This document shows, in pieces, positions 23,340-35,261 of a stretch of DNA of 64,000 nt. This DNA comes from Timema cristinae (Eukaryota; Arthropoda; Insecta; Phasmatodea; Timematidae). The stretch covers positions 70,567,941 through 70,631,940 of the forward strand of contig JBCFYV010011172.1 in assembly GCA_039000515.1 (NCBI GenBank), written 5' to 3'. The notes beneath the pieces are model-generated. The model did no database searches. It saw only the letters and a list, made by a program, of their open reading frames with translations, and was not told where the DNA came from. The stretch's first letter is position 1, and every line of letters starts with the position of its first letter. The position numbers and the translations under genes are program-made.

Positions 23340-24600
23340 TATGTCAAATAACATGTTGGTAGTACTAAGATACCTTTATGGTTATTACACTCTATATTAT
23401 CTCGTTTTTTGAAAATGGGTATTATATTACTTCCCTTCCATTCTTGTGATAATACCACATGGTTCCATATGGAACAAAGCAGCTAATAAATTTATATTAC
23501 TAACATTTCACCATCTCCCTTTAGTAATTTTGCTGTAATGGAATCTATTCCTGGAGCTTTAAAACAAAATGTTAAATTTCTTCAAATGAAAAAATTACAG
23601 TATCGAGAATTAACAAAACCCACCAAATTATCTACATATATTAGGTCCTTCATATGCTGACCATCGAAAGGACTAAGAATACTATTTTTACAAACTTATT
23701 TAATGTAAAACGTCCGTCCGTCCGTTTAACGGACAATTCTGGAGAGTAGGCAGCATCAGCTACGCAATATTCATGCTGTGGCCAGTCAACGACTTCGCCC
23801 GATGAATCAGGTTAAGTATGTCTCGGACAGCTGCCAGAAGTAACGAGTGTATGAAGCAGACAATGGAAGATGGTTCACACAAATATTTACCCTTCCGGCA
23901 CGTACCGCTGTGCACTACGGGAATAAACATACGAGGGGGGCAGGATGACGAGAACCACAAGGCGGACCTCTAAGACACGGTGAGTCAAAGTTAACATGTT
24001 CACACATGGTAGCAAATAACTCACATGTTCATACGTATTAACACAAAGGTTATTTAACGGCTAAATTCAAGCTGCATGGGATGAAAGGGTAGTAACTATT
24101 ATCGTGGAGAAGAGAATGTAAAAAGGAAAACCACAATAATAAAGCACGTGGTGGGGTTGGGAAGTTACTCTCATCTAAGGATTTATAATTTCAACACAGT
24201 CTTAAGTATTTATTCTTCTTTATTTACCTGTATGGATAGAAATTACGTCTTCACACATCTCAATGTAAAGAGACCCTTTTGAATGGAAGGTGGAGGCAGG
24301 GGGGTGGAGAAACAACACTTTTACAACAAGCGGGGTTGACTTATGATAGACGAGCCTACTTTAAAACTCATAAAAGCCTGACATGGACATCCTGGAATTC
24401 AAACATAAACTTTTCCTCTTCGATGAAAAAAGTTTATGTTTAAATTTCCATGACAATATTTAAGAACTGTTGATGTATAGAAATTGTTTAACTTTACACT
24501 CTAATGAAGCAATTTTTTTTTATTTTGGCCAAAAAATAGTTTTTTCTTGCAAAAAATACTGATATTTACTCACATTCCCTTGCATTACAAAGAGGAGATA
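23340..24600. other. No supported gene
   Basis: 23700-23990 is more GC-rich and begins with (CCGT)n-like CGTCCGTCCGTCCG. An AT-rich hairpin lies at 24393-24450 (AAACATAAACTTTT / AAAAGTTTATGTTT). Neither is identified. Confidence 0.5.
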
Positions 24601-24607
24601 TTTAGTT

Positions 24608-25060
24608 AATTAAGTCGGTAGCGTGGCTGCCTAATTGTTTCAGGGTACCGTGTTCGACACTAGGAATAGCCGAAAATGTATCTTTTTTAAATTGGTTAGG
24701 TTCCTTTTCTCAAGAGTGTATTAATACTTTCTGCTTTCACTGAGTGTTAAATTAATGTGCAGAGTTCTGGTTGTTTTGTTTGGCCTAGAATTATTTAGAA
24801 TAAGTCGCTAAAAGTCAACACAAGGGCATGCAAACAATTTCTTTAGATGCTATGTTGAACATGGTGTACACTCCTTTTCCATTGGATTGGATAGTTGGTC
24901 ATAATGGCAAACTATGGATCCGGGTAGTGGTGACAAGGATATTTTGTTATTTGTATGCTAAGTTCATACTGATAACTAATTAGACCATATGTAGTTTGTA
25001 GGTCGTATGCTGAAAAATGTGTGTGTTCAATAGCTCACGTTTATTAATGTAATGCTTGAT
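24608..25060 (+). mobile_element. SINE-like element, further tRNA-type head
   Basis: GTCGGTAGCGTGGCTGCC, then GGTACCGTGTTCGACACTAG (B-box-like), and 3' sequence GTTTGTAGGTCGTATGCTG ... CAATAGCTCACGTTTATTA resembling the element at 46585-46805. An insertion or divergence occupies the middle. Confidence 0.45.
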
Positions 25061-25090
25061 ACAGGGTGGAGCGCCTTTAACTCTCTAGAG

Positions 25091-25160
25091 CAGGGGTCGA
25101 CAACCTTTTGGAGCCCGATCGTTTACAAACTTATCAAATGTCCCGCGATCTTATATTGTT
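25091..25160 (+). mobile_element. hAT-type terminus, single end
   Basis: CAGGGGTCGACAACCTTTTG followed by GAGCCCGATCG resembles hAT-type terminal repeats (CAGGGGTC/TTCNNAAAC...). No inverted partner was found nearby. An (AT)n run follows at about 25191-25215. Confidence 0.4.
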
Positions 25161-25190
25161 TTTATAATATACTTTTGATTATTTTGTTTC

Positions 25191-25221
<31 letters not shown>

Positions 25222-25539
25222 TATTACTCATTAAATTAAATCATTCCTCGAACATTTATGTCCCCAGCTATCTAGAAAGTTTTTTAAGCGATATTTAACG
25301 TGCACGTTCTGAACTGACTGATTATATCAGCCCACGGCTTATAAAATAACTTAATTCTAGAATAGATACAACACCCAGCCTCAGGCCGTTAATTCATCAT
25401 TATGAAAAGGGAGACCCCCATTTTATCAATGAAGCAAAATCGAAATTATAAGAGACAAAATGATTTTCCTGAAATTTATTTTCAACATTACAAAGGGGAA
25501 AAAACCAAATTAAAATAAATCTTGCAACTAGTTCTAGTT

Positions 25540-26345
25540 TTCCGAGAGTATGGAGGACTTTGAACTCTAGGAAACTAGTCAGAGAGAGGGTAGAGTGTCT
25601 CTGAGCTCTAGGGACTAGTCAGAAAGAGGGTGGAGTGTCTTGAGCTCTAGGGACTAGTCAGAGAGAGGGTAGAGTGTCTTGAGCTCTAGGGACTAGTCAG
25701 GGAGTAGGGTATATTAGAGTGTCTTGAGCTCTAGGGACTAGTCAGGGAGAGGGTAGAGTGTCTTGAGCTCTAGGGACTAGTCAAAAGAGGGTGGAGTGTC
25801 TTGAGCTCTAGGGACTAGTCAGAGAGAGGGTAGAGTGTCTTGAGCTCTAGGGACTAGTCAGAGAGAGGTAGAGTGTCTTGAGCTCTAGGGACTAGTCAGA
25901 GAGAAGGTAGGGTGTCTTGAGCTCTAGGGACTAGTCAGAGAGAGGGTAGGTCTTGAGTTGATAGTCAGAGGGTTGAGTGTTTGACTCTAGGGACTAGTCA
26001 GAGAGAGGGTAGAGTGTCTTGAGCTCTAGGGACTAGTCAGAGAGAGGGTAGAGTGTCTTGAGCTCTAGGGACTAGTCAGAGAGAGGGTAGGGTGTCTTGA
26101 GCTCTAGGGACTAGTCAGAGAGAGGGTAGGGTGTCTTGAGCTCTAGGGACTAGTCAGAGAGAGGGTAGGGTGTCTTGAGCTCTAGGGACTATCAGAGAGA
26201 GGGTAGGGTGTCTTGAGCTCTAGGGACTAGTCAGAGAGAGGGTAGAGTGTCTTGAGCTCTAGGGACTAGTCAGAGAGGGGTAGAGTGTCTTGAGCTCTAG
26301 GGACTAGTCAGAGGGGTAGGTGTCTTGAGCTCTAGGGACTAGTCA
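25540..26345. repeat. 39-bp minisatellite, about 20 units
   Basis: Unit GAGCTCTAGGGACTAGTCAG followed by AGAGAGGGTAGAGTGTCTT. Internal units have small indels, and a degraded stretch lies near 25945-25990. It ends directly before the FLYWCH/MULE remnant. Confidence 0.97.
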
Positions 26346-26389
26346 GAGAGGAGAGTGAGAGTACTGCCGAGTTTTTGTGTGGACTGTGA

Positions 26390-26960
26390 TATTAGCGATT
26401 TGGAAAGGATTTATAGTGAAAGAATGAAATATATTATTGTCTACAGTAATTATACGTATCGACAGGTGAATCAATTGAATTTGACGAGGGAAAAGAGTTG
26501 GAGAGGCACTAAAAAGGACTTTAAGGCCAAAAGATTCACACTTGATGGCGGAAATATTTCCTCTCGGATTGGAAAACCAACACAACCACGAACCACTACT
26601 AGATCAAGAGTTGAACAGAAAATTCATCAGCAACGCAGTTAAGAGGAAAGCTGAGGAGATTGAAGTAAGGCCTTTAGAATTGATCCACAAAGAGGTACAC
26701 ACAGAGGAAAAATATAAAAACATAGACCCGCAAGGACATAAAATGTTTCAGGAATAACATTAACTGCCAAATTTGCCTAAATCTTCCAACGAAATTCAAT
26801 TTGTCTATGAGAATCCTTAAGGACGAGTGCGAAAAGAGACAACCCACCTTCAAACTTTATACATTGTGATTGATTTCGAGCAAGCGCTCCATGAGTGCAT
26901 CGTGTCAACATTTCCACGAACCAAGATAGTAGGCTGTCGATCTCATTTGGCGCAAGCATA
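26390..26960 (+). pseudogene. FLYWCH/MULE transposase-like remnant
   Basis: 26430-26600 resembles a FLYWCH zinc-finger region (YTYRQVNQLNLTREKSWR ... followed in another frame by the characteristic NQHNHEP). Next comes ISNAVKRKAEEIEVRPLELI, the linker typical of FLYWCH-MULE proteins. After frame breaks and a stop at 26755, 26860-26960 reads VIDFEQALHECIVSTFPRTK and IVGCRSHLAQA, then a stop. This matches the MULE transposase core (DFE.A........F....GC.FHL.Q), with Ser in place of the usual Phe/Trp. It is a broken, intron-free fragment; whether it came from a transposon or a domesticated gene cannot be told. Confidence 0.78.
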
Positions 26961-27044
26961 GTAAGCGAAACAATCTTGTTTTACAACATTACATAAATAA
27001 TGTTATAATTTTTGACTTGATAGTTGATTATTATACTTTTCACT

Positions 27045-27240
27045 GGTGATATTTTTACACTGCGTTTTATTACCTGTTTGAGTTATACTTTTATGTTCTA
27101 ATTATAATAGTGGGTTTTGGGATGAGATAAGTTTAATGTAGAGAAAGTGAATCCGAATTTGCCTAAAAGGCGAGTGGAAAACCATTTAGGAAAAACCACC
27201 TTCAGTTCACTCGACCAGGATTCGAACCCCAACTTCCCAA
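27045..27240 (-). mobile_element. SINE group II, diverged
   Basis: TTATTACCTGTTTGAGTTAT, GGGATGAGAT, CCGAATTTGCCTAAAAGG, AAAAACCACCTTCAGTTCAC and GATTCGAACCCCAAC: tail, body and B-box in reverse. The head is largely lost. Confidence 0.6.
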
Positions 27241-27790
27241 TCATAGGTTTAAGTAATGTTGTTCAAAGTGTATATCTGGGGAGTTTTTTTAAATGATGAA
27301 TATAAATGTATAATCGATCTTCAGAAAAAAAAACTATTATTAACAGTTTACTAATGAGTAATTTTAAAATAACTCGAAATTTCTCAAAAATTGCTGCAAT
27401 TTTGATTAAAACATACATCTTGGCTGTATTTAAGATGACAATTAATATTGTATGCTTGGTTTTGGGGGCAAAGTACTTTTAAGAGTAGTTTACTGTTGAC
27501 TAGTTTAAAAAAATTCAAAATATTTTGAAATTATTTTTAACGATTTTGTTAATAAATAGATTAATCTCTGTGAAGTGTGTGCCCCTTCAAAAATCCTTTG
27601 TATGATTTTTTGTTGTTGTTGTTATTATTATATTAGCTTATTTAGCTTACATTTAGCTATTATGACAATGTTTTTAAAATGAAAATTTTACTGTGATGTT
27701 ATAATGTTTGATTTTGTTTTATATAGTTAAATATAGTTAATTAAATAAATGTTTTGACTTATGTCCTTCTTACCGCCCACCATAGCATTA
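27240..27790. other. No gene seen
   Basis: AT-rich sequence; nothing recognised. Confidence 0.5.
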
Positions 27791-27799
27791 ATATGTTTG

Positions 27800-28480
27800 T
27801 TCATAGTTGGCGCAATACGGGTCCGGCCTGGGGCGGGGGGCACTTTTAAGCTTTTGGCGCAATTCGGGTCCAAGCTAGGTGGATTGGCACAATTGGGGTT
27901 CGGTCTGAGGGGGAGGTGGGGCACTTTTAAGCTCTTGGCGCGCAATTCGGGTCCAAGCTAGGTGGATTGGCACAATTCGAGTTCGCTCTGAGGGGGAGGT
28001 GGGGCACTTTTAAGCTCTTGGCGCGCAATTCGGGTCCAAGCTAGGTGGATTGGCACAATTCGGGTTCGGTCTGAGGGGAGGTGGGGCACTTTTAAGCTCT
28101 TGGCGCGCAATTCGGGTCCAAGCTAGGTGGATTGGCACAATTCGGGTTCGGTCTGAGGGGGAGGTGGGGCACTTTTAAGCTCTTGGCGCGCAATTCGGGT
28201 CCAAGCTAGGTGGATTGGCACAATTCGGGTTCGGTCTGAGGGGGAGGTGGGCACTTTTAAGCTCTTGGCGCGCAATTCGGGTCCAAGCTAGGTGGATTGG
28301 CACAATTCGGGTTCGGTCTGAGGGGAGGTGGGGCACTTTTAAGCTCTTGGCGCGCAATTCGGGTCCAAGCTAGGTGGATTGGCACAATTCGGGTTCGGTC
28401 TGAGGGGGAGGTGGGGCACTTTTAAGCTCTTGGCGCGCAATTCGGGTCCAAGCTAGGTGGATTGGCGCAATTCGGGCAAG
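27800..28480. repeat. 83-bp tandem array, about 8 units
   Basis: Unit CAATTCGGGTCCAAGCTAGG, TGGATTGGCACAATTCGGGT, TCGGTCTGAGGGGGAGGTGG, GGCACTTTTAAGCTCTTGGC and GCG. CAATTCGGGT occurs twice per unit, suggesting an older ~30-bp sub-duplication. Several short ORFs on both strands are by-products. Confidence 0.96.
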
Positions 28481-28489
28481 CCCATAATA

Positions 28490-30990
28490 TGTTATCATGA
28501 CCACATAAAAAAAAGTTTGCAGTTCAACTTTCCTTCCTTCCGCTCTCTTACTGTACCCCAATTCTTTTACGAATGAAAATATATGATAGCTAGAAAAAGT
28601 TATTGGATGGAGAGGGCATACTTTCACTTATTCATACGTAAAATCATGTGATCGGCAGATGTCACTCCTGATAGATAATATCAATATTTATAAAATAACA
28701 CTAATAATATAGTAAAATATCATGCAGGCTGACCTAAAAATATGTAAGCACTACCTAGAATGTGCTCTAAATGTCAATTCTTAAGAAAACTAAGGTATAG
28801 GTAGTAGTTTACTAATGGTAAGGTCGGAAGATCAGTCGGGGCCACAGTTCGAATTCCAGACGGGTTATATTGTCGCAACTTTAAAAGCTATTTTTCAATG
28901 CCAAAAACAAAGGAAAAGCGACTCTTATTGTGATCAGCGTAAAGATTTCAAAATGGACCAACTTGGTCCCCTCACCTAAGGATCCTTTGGGATATATTTG
29001 GGAAGCTGTGGTCATCCTGGGTGTGGAGCTGGTTGCCGCCTTCGTGGAGGGTCTCCTCGGACTCCATGGCTCCTAGTTTGAACCCCGTCCCATCCTCATA
29101 CCAGGAACTCATGTTGTACAGGAGGTTGAAATCAGTTGCCAGCGCTACTTGTTCATGGAAAGTGACTCAGAGACTCCCGAAAAGGGGCGAAACCACACAC
29201 TAGCGGCACAGAAGATGTTTTTCTCAAGTAGCAATAATGTATTTGGTTCCTAACCGCAGAGGGAGCAGACGTCGCTTTGAAAAGTTGATGTCTCAATAAC
29301 GCAGTTCGTCGAGATAAAGGCTTCTGATGGAGCAGATTTTTATATTTGGAAAATGTGTAGTTATACTAAAACGCGTGCCAAACAAAAAACAAAAACACTT
29401 CTTCAGAGTTAATTATGTTCCTACTTAAACTTGGTCAAATTCTTAATTTAAGTTACTGGTTGGTAAAACTGTTTACGTAACTAAAAACTTAAAAAGAAAT
29501 ACAGTTTTTACTTGAATGTGTGACTTTAAGAACTAGATGTATGGCAAACAGTGAGATAAAACACAACTGTGATTTTCACCTCAAAGTCGTAAAGTGTTTT
29601 GGCTAGCCAACCAGGAAGAAGTATTTTCCTGTGGGTGTCTGTAATATGCTATAGCTAGAGGATAAAATTAATATGTAATTATAATACGTGAAAATGGAAG
29701 ATGATCATGCGATGTTATTCCTATGGAACAAGAGATGATATTATATCAAATTAATAACTAATAAATAAGTAATAGTTATAATAAACTAATTATACCAGTC
29801 AACTATTTAGCTTAGTAATTAAATACGCCACTAGATGTATCCATGTTTCTAAATCCTTGCTTTACATTGACGGAAATTTACATTCGGTAAAGTCATGAAA
29901 AGTATAGTGTGTATATAAGTTGGTCAAAGTAAAAACTTTATGTCCCTATAAGTAAAGTTTGTTTTAAATTGTTTAACGGGCTATCTGTGAGAGAAAGACA
30001 TTACTTGACATGGCGTAGTTCGCAAAACACATAAAACAAATGATTGTCTGACTAAAAGTCCTTAAAACACAAACAAAGTTCAAGTTCTTGAAGTGCTTCG
30101 TTAGTGATGGTGATAATTACATACTTGACAAAATAGCGACACCACACACAGTTAAAAGGTTATTCTTAGGACGCACCACTAACTCTTCTCGACTCGTGAG
30201 CATATCCTAGCTCACTATTTTTCAGGTAAAACAAAACACGGTAGCAAGTCAGGTATTCCGGCATCATACACAAATATCAATGCAAGCATAACCTTGACGT
30301 TTTACCTCTCCCTCGGCAAAACTTTCTTCTCCTTTTATTTATCTTTCGCAATTACGTAAGGCGGGCGAGTGATGCGGGTAGAAACGCGCCTATCGGACCA
30401 AACACGAGAGATACAAGATGGTTATCTTGGCGTTATCTCGAGCTGCTAGGTTCTAAGAGTCTTGTTTGTCTCGCAAGGGGGAGAAAACAAGGTGTCTTTG
30501 GACGCGATGAAATAAGAGACTAGGACCAATCAAGGATCTTCAAGCTAATCATGAATTTTTTCAACTTCAATTTTTGTTGGAAAATCATTTTGTATTTTCT
30601 TGATCATAAATCTATTGTTCTAAAATAAACCTTGTTGATCTTCTCTGATGTTTTAATTAATTTTCATTCATCTATAAAAAAAGCCATTTTTCTTTATGTT
30701 TTAATGAACTAAAAAAATACGTTAGTTTTTTTTCCAATGGCAATTTAAAGGCTTGGTTTTGAACTAAAGGTTGTTGAACAAGAAAGTACATCAAGATTAA
30801 AAAAAAATAGGAAAAGATAAAATTTTCTGGAACACACTCAAGGTGTTTTTTCTATAAAATGCCAATACTTGCATCCCTCTTTCCCCTTTCACCCGATCTA
30901 ATGGAGGACAACCTTAACTTTTCCCATTACCAAGATATTTAATACAATCAAAACGTATATAAACCAAAAGTTTTTGTTTTGAGATAATTT
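28490..30990. other. No supported gene
   Basis: A tRNA-like fragment near 28835-28870 (CACAGTTCGAATTCCAGACG) may be a SINE head relic. 28980-29190 is GC-richer, with short open frames on the plus strand, but I do not recognise it. The remainder is AT-rich without signatures. Confidence 0.45.
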
Positions 30991-30999
30991 TCAAAATAT

Positions 31000-31200
31000 C
31001 CCCACCAGCGGGCTCGCGGACAAAGGCGTCGGTCTCGTCCAGTTTGGTATGACAGCGACAAAGGGGTTGAGGTTTGAATCCTAGTGGGGTGTACTGAGAT
31101 GATTTTACCCCTAAGTTTTTTCTCTCTCTCTCTATCTCTCTCTCCACGTCTATACGGATACATATCCTCCAAACTCGGTTTGGCATCAAAACTTGACAAT
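31000..31200 (+). mobile_element. SINE group II head and partial body
   Basis: CACCAGCGGGCTCGCGGACA, GTCGGTCTCGTCCAGTTTGG and GGTTTGAATCCTAG (B-box), then a CT-rich stretch and CCACGTCTATACGG. The tail is missing. Confidence 0.6.
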
Positions 31201-31269
31201 AAAATATGTACGTGCCAACTCCAATCAGTGGTTGTTTCAGCACCCCACGTCCCACCACCCACCCGGGAT

Positions 31270-31445
31270 GTATACATTCCAATCCCGCTAGTATAGTGAA
31301 TATGAGAAAGGTACAATTCAGAGGAAATGTATCCAAATATGCGTAGAAAGGGTGAGAAATAAGTTAGCCGTAAAAAACCTCAATACGCTCCACCGGGATT
31401 TGAACCTTTACCCTCCCCCTTTACCGCCAAACCAGACTAGATGAA
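31270..31445 (-). mobile_element. SINE group II fragment
   Basis: Reverse body GTATCCAAATATGCGTAG, AAAAAACCTCAATACGCTCC and GGGATTTGAACC (B-box), then the head CCAAACCAGACTAGATGAACC. Confidence 0.6.
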
Positions 31446-31900
31446 CCTGACATTTATTGACGAACGTTGGAATTTATCTATTCCAAGTTTGGTCTATATG
31501 TGATTTTAAAAATAAATAAATAGGCATTCATTCTTACTACAACCAAGCGAGTTGGAGGGAAGTTCTAAAATTGTACCTTGGATAGGAACAGGAAGTTTGT
31601 TAGTATGCTAAAGGAAGTCTGTATCAAGTGGGCTCCAAACCACGGGACTTCGAACGAAAAGATACATCGAGAAAGGTCGTCGTCACTTGTTTTCAGACAA
31701 TATAAAGGATGGTTCACAGCTAAAAATGAGTATAATTAACTTATGTAGGTATAAATGTTAGTTGCAACACAAGAAGACACTTTAAAATGTTAACAATATT
31801 ACTTTCATGTATTGATAGTAATCTGATGTAAATATTGGTTAAAATAATATATATATAATATTGGTATGTATATAATATTGGTTAATATATATATATTTAA

Positions 31901-32165
31901 GGTGACCAGGTGGTCTAGGGGTAAGGTGTCAGACTTCTATGCTGGCGGCCGGGGTTCGATCCTCGGTCCCGGCACAGATTTATCTGATTTCCAAACCCTT
32001 CCTACACCTCTGACAAGACATCTTGTGAATGTGTGGAATGCCAGGTCGCCACCGTGGTTCGGATTCCACGTTAAACTGTAGGTCCTTCATTTCATCTCAC
32101 AATCACCCTACCATTACACATTAGCGTAAGTGCGTATAACCCGAACGGGTAGTAAGACGCGGTGC

Positions 32166-32201
<36 letters not shown>
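31901..32201 (+). mobile_element. SINE group I, full length, plus strand
   Basis: Head GGTGACCAGGTGGTCTAGGG GTAAGG (A-box) and GGCCGGGGTTCGATCCTCGG (B-box). The body is TTTCCAAACCCTTCC and GTGGTTCGGATTCCACG, and the tail CCCGAACGGGTAGTAAGACG CGGTGC is followed by (TAA)n and then (TA)n to about 32235. Confidence 0.92.
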
Positions 32202-32239
<38 letters not shown>

Positions 32240-32240
<1 letters not shown>

Positions 32241-32970
32241 GACCATGTCGACCCGAATATACACTTAATGGCCATTTTACCGCCATTGGGCTATTTTCAG
32301 TATTTTTACTGATACATTCAATTACAAAAACTGTTATTAATCTTATCCAAATATAATGAGGTCCACCCATCAGAATAACCCGTAATTTTGAGAATATTCC
32401 CTTATAGTGATGTACAAAATTGAACATGCGAAATAACACATTTATTTACAGTAACTTATGTTAAAACCTAAGGAATAAGATGAGAGTTTTTGTTACAAAG
32501 ACAGAATAAGGCCTAATAAGCGCTGGTGTACTGTGTTTTGCAGAACTTTAATTAGAGTTTTTCAGTTAATATTATTAGATTTTTTTAGTCGAAAGAATGT
32601 TCCAGATAAACAGAAATTTCCGATGATTGCAATTTAAATAAACGAGGTTTTAGTTAGTTATTTAAAGTAAAATAAGAGAAATTGACTACGAATAGTTGCT
32701 AGGAATAGTGTTACATATTATAAAAAGCTTTAAAATGCGTACAAACAGTTTTAATTTATCTAAAATACGAGTAAAATCTTTTTACTTTAAAGACTGGGAT
32801 GATACATTTCAACGTAATTTTATAAACAGTTTTTTTGTACTAGCGTACGTCTTCGGTTTTTAGAATGTGTTTTAAATTAATTTGTAATCATATAAAATAT
32901 TAAATTGGAGCCCTCTGCCGGAGAGTACCCATAAATCTTTACATCTGACAAAAGAAACGAACAACGAATT
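32240..32970. other. No gene seen
   Basis: AT-rich; nothing recognised. Confidence 0.5.
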
Positions 32971-32972
32971 AC

Positions 32973-33054
32973 CTGATGTGCGCTTCGTCCATCAGACTGC
33001 AGCACCGGGCCAGTTCCATGGCGTCAAGCCAGGTACCTCCCCGAGAACAAACCT
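32973..33054 (-). CDS. Possible orphan exon, PH-domain-like helix
   Basis: The minus strand between a TTTACAG acceptor and a GTAATT donor reads VCSRGGTWLDAMELARCC and then SLMDEAHIR without a stop. WLDAMELA fits the final helix of a PH domain, as in OSBP-related proteins (W.(D/E)ALE.A). The local sequence is far more GC-rich than its flanks. No neighbouring exon of the same gene was found and the polypyrimidine tract is weak, so both exon status and family are tentative. Confidence 0.35.
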
Positions 33055-33349
33055 CTGTAAACTCTTCAAATCAACTGACAGAGAGGCTGGTTGGATCCGG
33101 TCACGAGCTAGCTACTGTCTGAACTAACGCAGTCTAGACAATGTGCGCGTCGGGACACCGCGTCTCTCTCTACAAGCGACGCTAGGATGGGAGGCGTCGC
33201 ATTGCCACAAGTTCCTCCTCCCTCTCTACATAGGCGGGTGGCTTTCAGCCTGGTCTATGCCCGTTAAATTGAGGGACCTTAGTTCGATTTCAGCTGCCAC
33301 TGCCTAGAGTAATGTAACCTCGTTAATGTGTTCATCTTGTTTATTCTTA

Positions 33350-33580
33350 CCAATGCATCTTACTACTTGTTCAGATTATACGAATATATAAATACTTTAA
33401 TGAGGTCGAGATGAGGGAGGTAACATTTTAGATGTAAAATAGCCACATTTGCGTGGAAGGAGAGTGAGAAATCATTAAGAAAAACAACAACAGGGATTCT
33501 AACCCCAATATTCCGTCATCAGCAGGCCAGTCCAACAAGAGAATGACGAATTAGACCATTTAGCCACTGAAGTGGGTTCC
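33350..33580 (-). mobile_element. SINE group II
   Basis: Tail ATCTTACTACTTGTTCAG, body CACATTTGCGTGGAAGGAG, B-box GGGATTCTAACCCC and head GCAGGCCAGTCCAACAAGAG ... GCCACTGAAGTGGG, all in reverse. Confidence 0.8.
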
Positions 33581-33582
33581 AT

Positions 33583-33816
33583 CGTGTTACCCAGGTAAGT
33601 ACTTGTCAGATTACCCGAATAAGTGCTTGCACTGTTACCCAGGTAAATATCCATCTTGTTACCAGGGTAAGTGCTTGTGCTTCTACTCGCGTATGTGCTA
33701 ACGTTGTTACCCAGTTAAGTGCTTGCATTGTTACCCAGGAAAGTGCTTGTGCTGTTACCCGGTTAAGTGTTCGTGCAGTTATTCGGCTTTGTGGTCGTGT
33801 TATTACCTGGGTAAGT
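33583..33816. repeat. Degenerate ~24-bp tandem repeat
   Basis: Units like TGTTACCCAGGTAAGTGCTTG with many substitutions, about nine copies. The array is split by the SINE at 33817-34161 and resumes for one or two units (34162-34200). Confidence 0.8.
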
Positions 33817-33833
33817 TATTATTATTATTATTA

Positions 33834-33882
<49 letters not shown>

Positions 33883-34161
33883 GCACCGCGTCTTACTACC
33901 CGTTCGGGTTGTACGCACTTACGCTAATGTGTAATGGTAGGGTGATTGTGAGATGAAATGGAGGACCTACAGTTTAACGTGGAATCCGAACCACGGTGGA
34001 GGCCTAGCATTCCTCACATTCACAAGTTGCGATTAATACACGTCTTGTCAGAGTTGAAGGAAGGGTTTGGTAATCAAATAAATTTGTGCCGGGACCGAGG
34101 ATTGAACCCCGGACTCCAGCACAGAAGTCCGAGACACTATACCTAGACCACCAGGTCACCA
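33817..34161 (-). mobile_element. SINE group I, full length with 15-bp target duplication
   Basis: A long (TTA)n tail, GCACCGCGTCTTACTACCCG, body, B-box and A-box ending CAGGTCACCA. The flanks ATTACCTGGGTAAGT (33802-33816) and ATTACCCGGGTAAGT (34162-34176) are a 15-bp duplication with one change. Confidence 0.92.
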
Positions 34162-34235
34162 ATTACCCGGGTAAGTCTTCATGTTGCCGAGTAGTAAATT
34201 GCCACCTATTGAGTTGGTGGTTGGTTTACAGATGA

Positions 34236-34460
34236 CCTGATTCGGTAAGCACGCGGACTAAGGCATCAGTCTCGTCTTGTTTGGTTTGCCATTGACGTTG
34301 ATCGGAGTCCAAATCCCGATCGGGTGTACGGGTGTCTTTTTCAAAATAGTTTTTCACTCTTTCTCTCCACGTAGATGCAGGTACAATTATTCTAAATTAT
34401 ACCTTTACATCCATGCCTCAATTCCCGTTAACTCGTAAAAATGCATATAGCCCGGACGTG
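34236..34460 (+). mobile_element. SINE group II
   Basis: CTGATTCGGTAAGCACGCGG, AGTCTCGTC, GATCGGAGTCCAAATCCCG, TTTTTCACTCTTTCTCTCC and a decayed tail TATAGCCCGGACG. Confidence 0.65.
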
Positions 34461-34469
34461 GAGGGAGGG

Positions 34470-35260
34470 GAAAAAATTAGAGGTTTTGCTATTATAGATT
34501 AGTTTGTAAAGCGTTTTTTAGGACTATTTTATATAATATACATTTAATATCTGTATAAAACACCATTAGTGCCCGTCCACGTGGTTTCTTGTGGTCGACC
34601 ACACGTCTAGAGGGGACCCTGGTTTGATCTTAGGTGGCGCTAACTAATAGATTTATTATTTACCGAAAACCCTTGCGAAACTTCGCACATTCAAACTACC
34701 CCCCCTTCCCCCCAAAAAAGATTTAATCTTTTGTTGGGTTGTTGAAATTAAATACTCGGCGAAGTGTATACACAAAATAACAAAGAGAGTTTATTTTTGA
34801 TAATTGATACAAAAATATTGTTAGAGTTCCCTTTTAACTTAAAATTTTAAACAAACAATATGTTTTAACGTAAACTAAGTAGGCCTATGCTATGTCAGAA
34901 GTCGGTAAAACATCCTATCCACTGTAGGCTTTGTATTAGTTGAGAAAAAGGGATGTTGACAACATAAATAATATATAGGAATCTAAGGGTTCGTCCTCTT
35001 TCGGGACCAATTAGTAAATCAATATCCAGAGCTGTGGACGTGCTGTAAGTTCAGTAAGTATGTGTCGTGTACTGTTGACCTCTTGTCCCCTCGTAGGGCA
35101 AGTCATTATATGCTCTGTGGGAGCTTCCATTGTCCCGTGCTACACGTGATACAAGCATGACAATCGACTACCACTATTCATAATACCCCGACATTGTATC
35201 ATTCTGCCTTGGTCGTTCCAGCATAGCGTTGAGTCCTGCCACTGCCACCCCCCCCCTCTT
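34470..35260. other. No supported gene
   Basis: A tRNA-like block at 34570-34640 (CACGTGGTTTCTTGTGG ... CTGGTTTGATCTTAG) may be another SINE head. The rest is unassigned. Confidence 0.4.
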
Positions 35261-35261
35261 T

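Noticed and set aside
27727..28627. Several short ORFs on both strands
   Set aside because: They are translations of the 83-bp array and repeat with it.
29021..29203. 60-residue plus-strand ORF in a GC-richer stretch
   Set aside because: No recognisable domain, no convincing splice signals and several competing frames, so it is left unannotated.
31901..31975. tRNA gene on the plus strand
   Set aside because: A- and B-boxes are present, but the segment is the head of a repeated SINE with a body and (TAA)n tail. The same applies to the other tRNA-like heads in the window.
33723..33956. 77-residue ORF with a long Ile run
   Set aside because: Reads through a degenerate tandem repeat and a SINE (TTA)n tail; not a protein.
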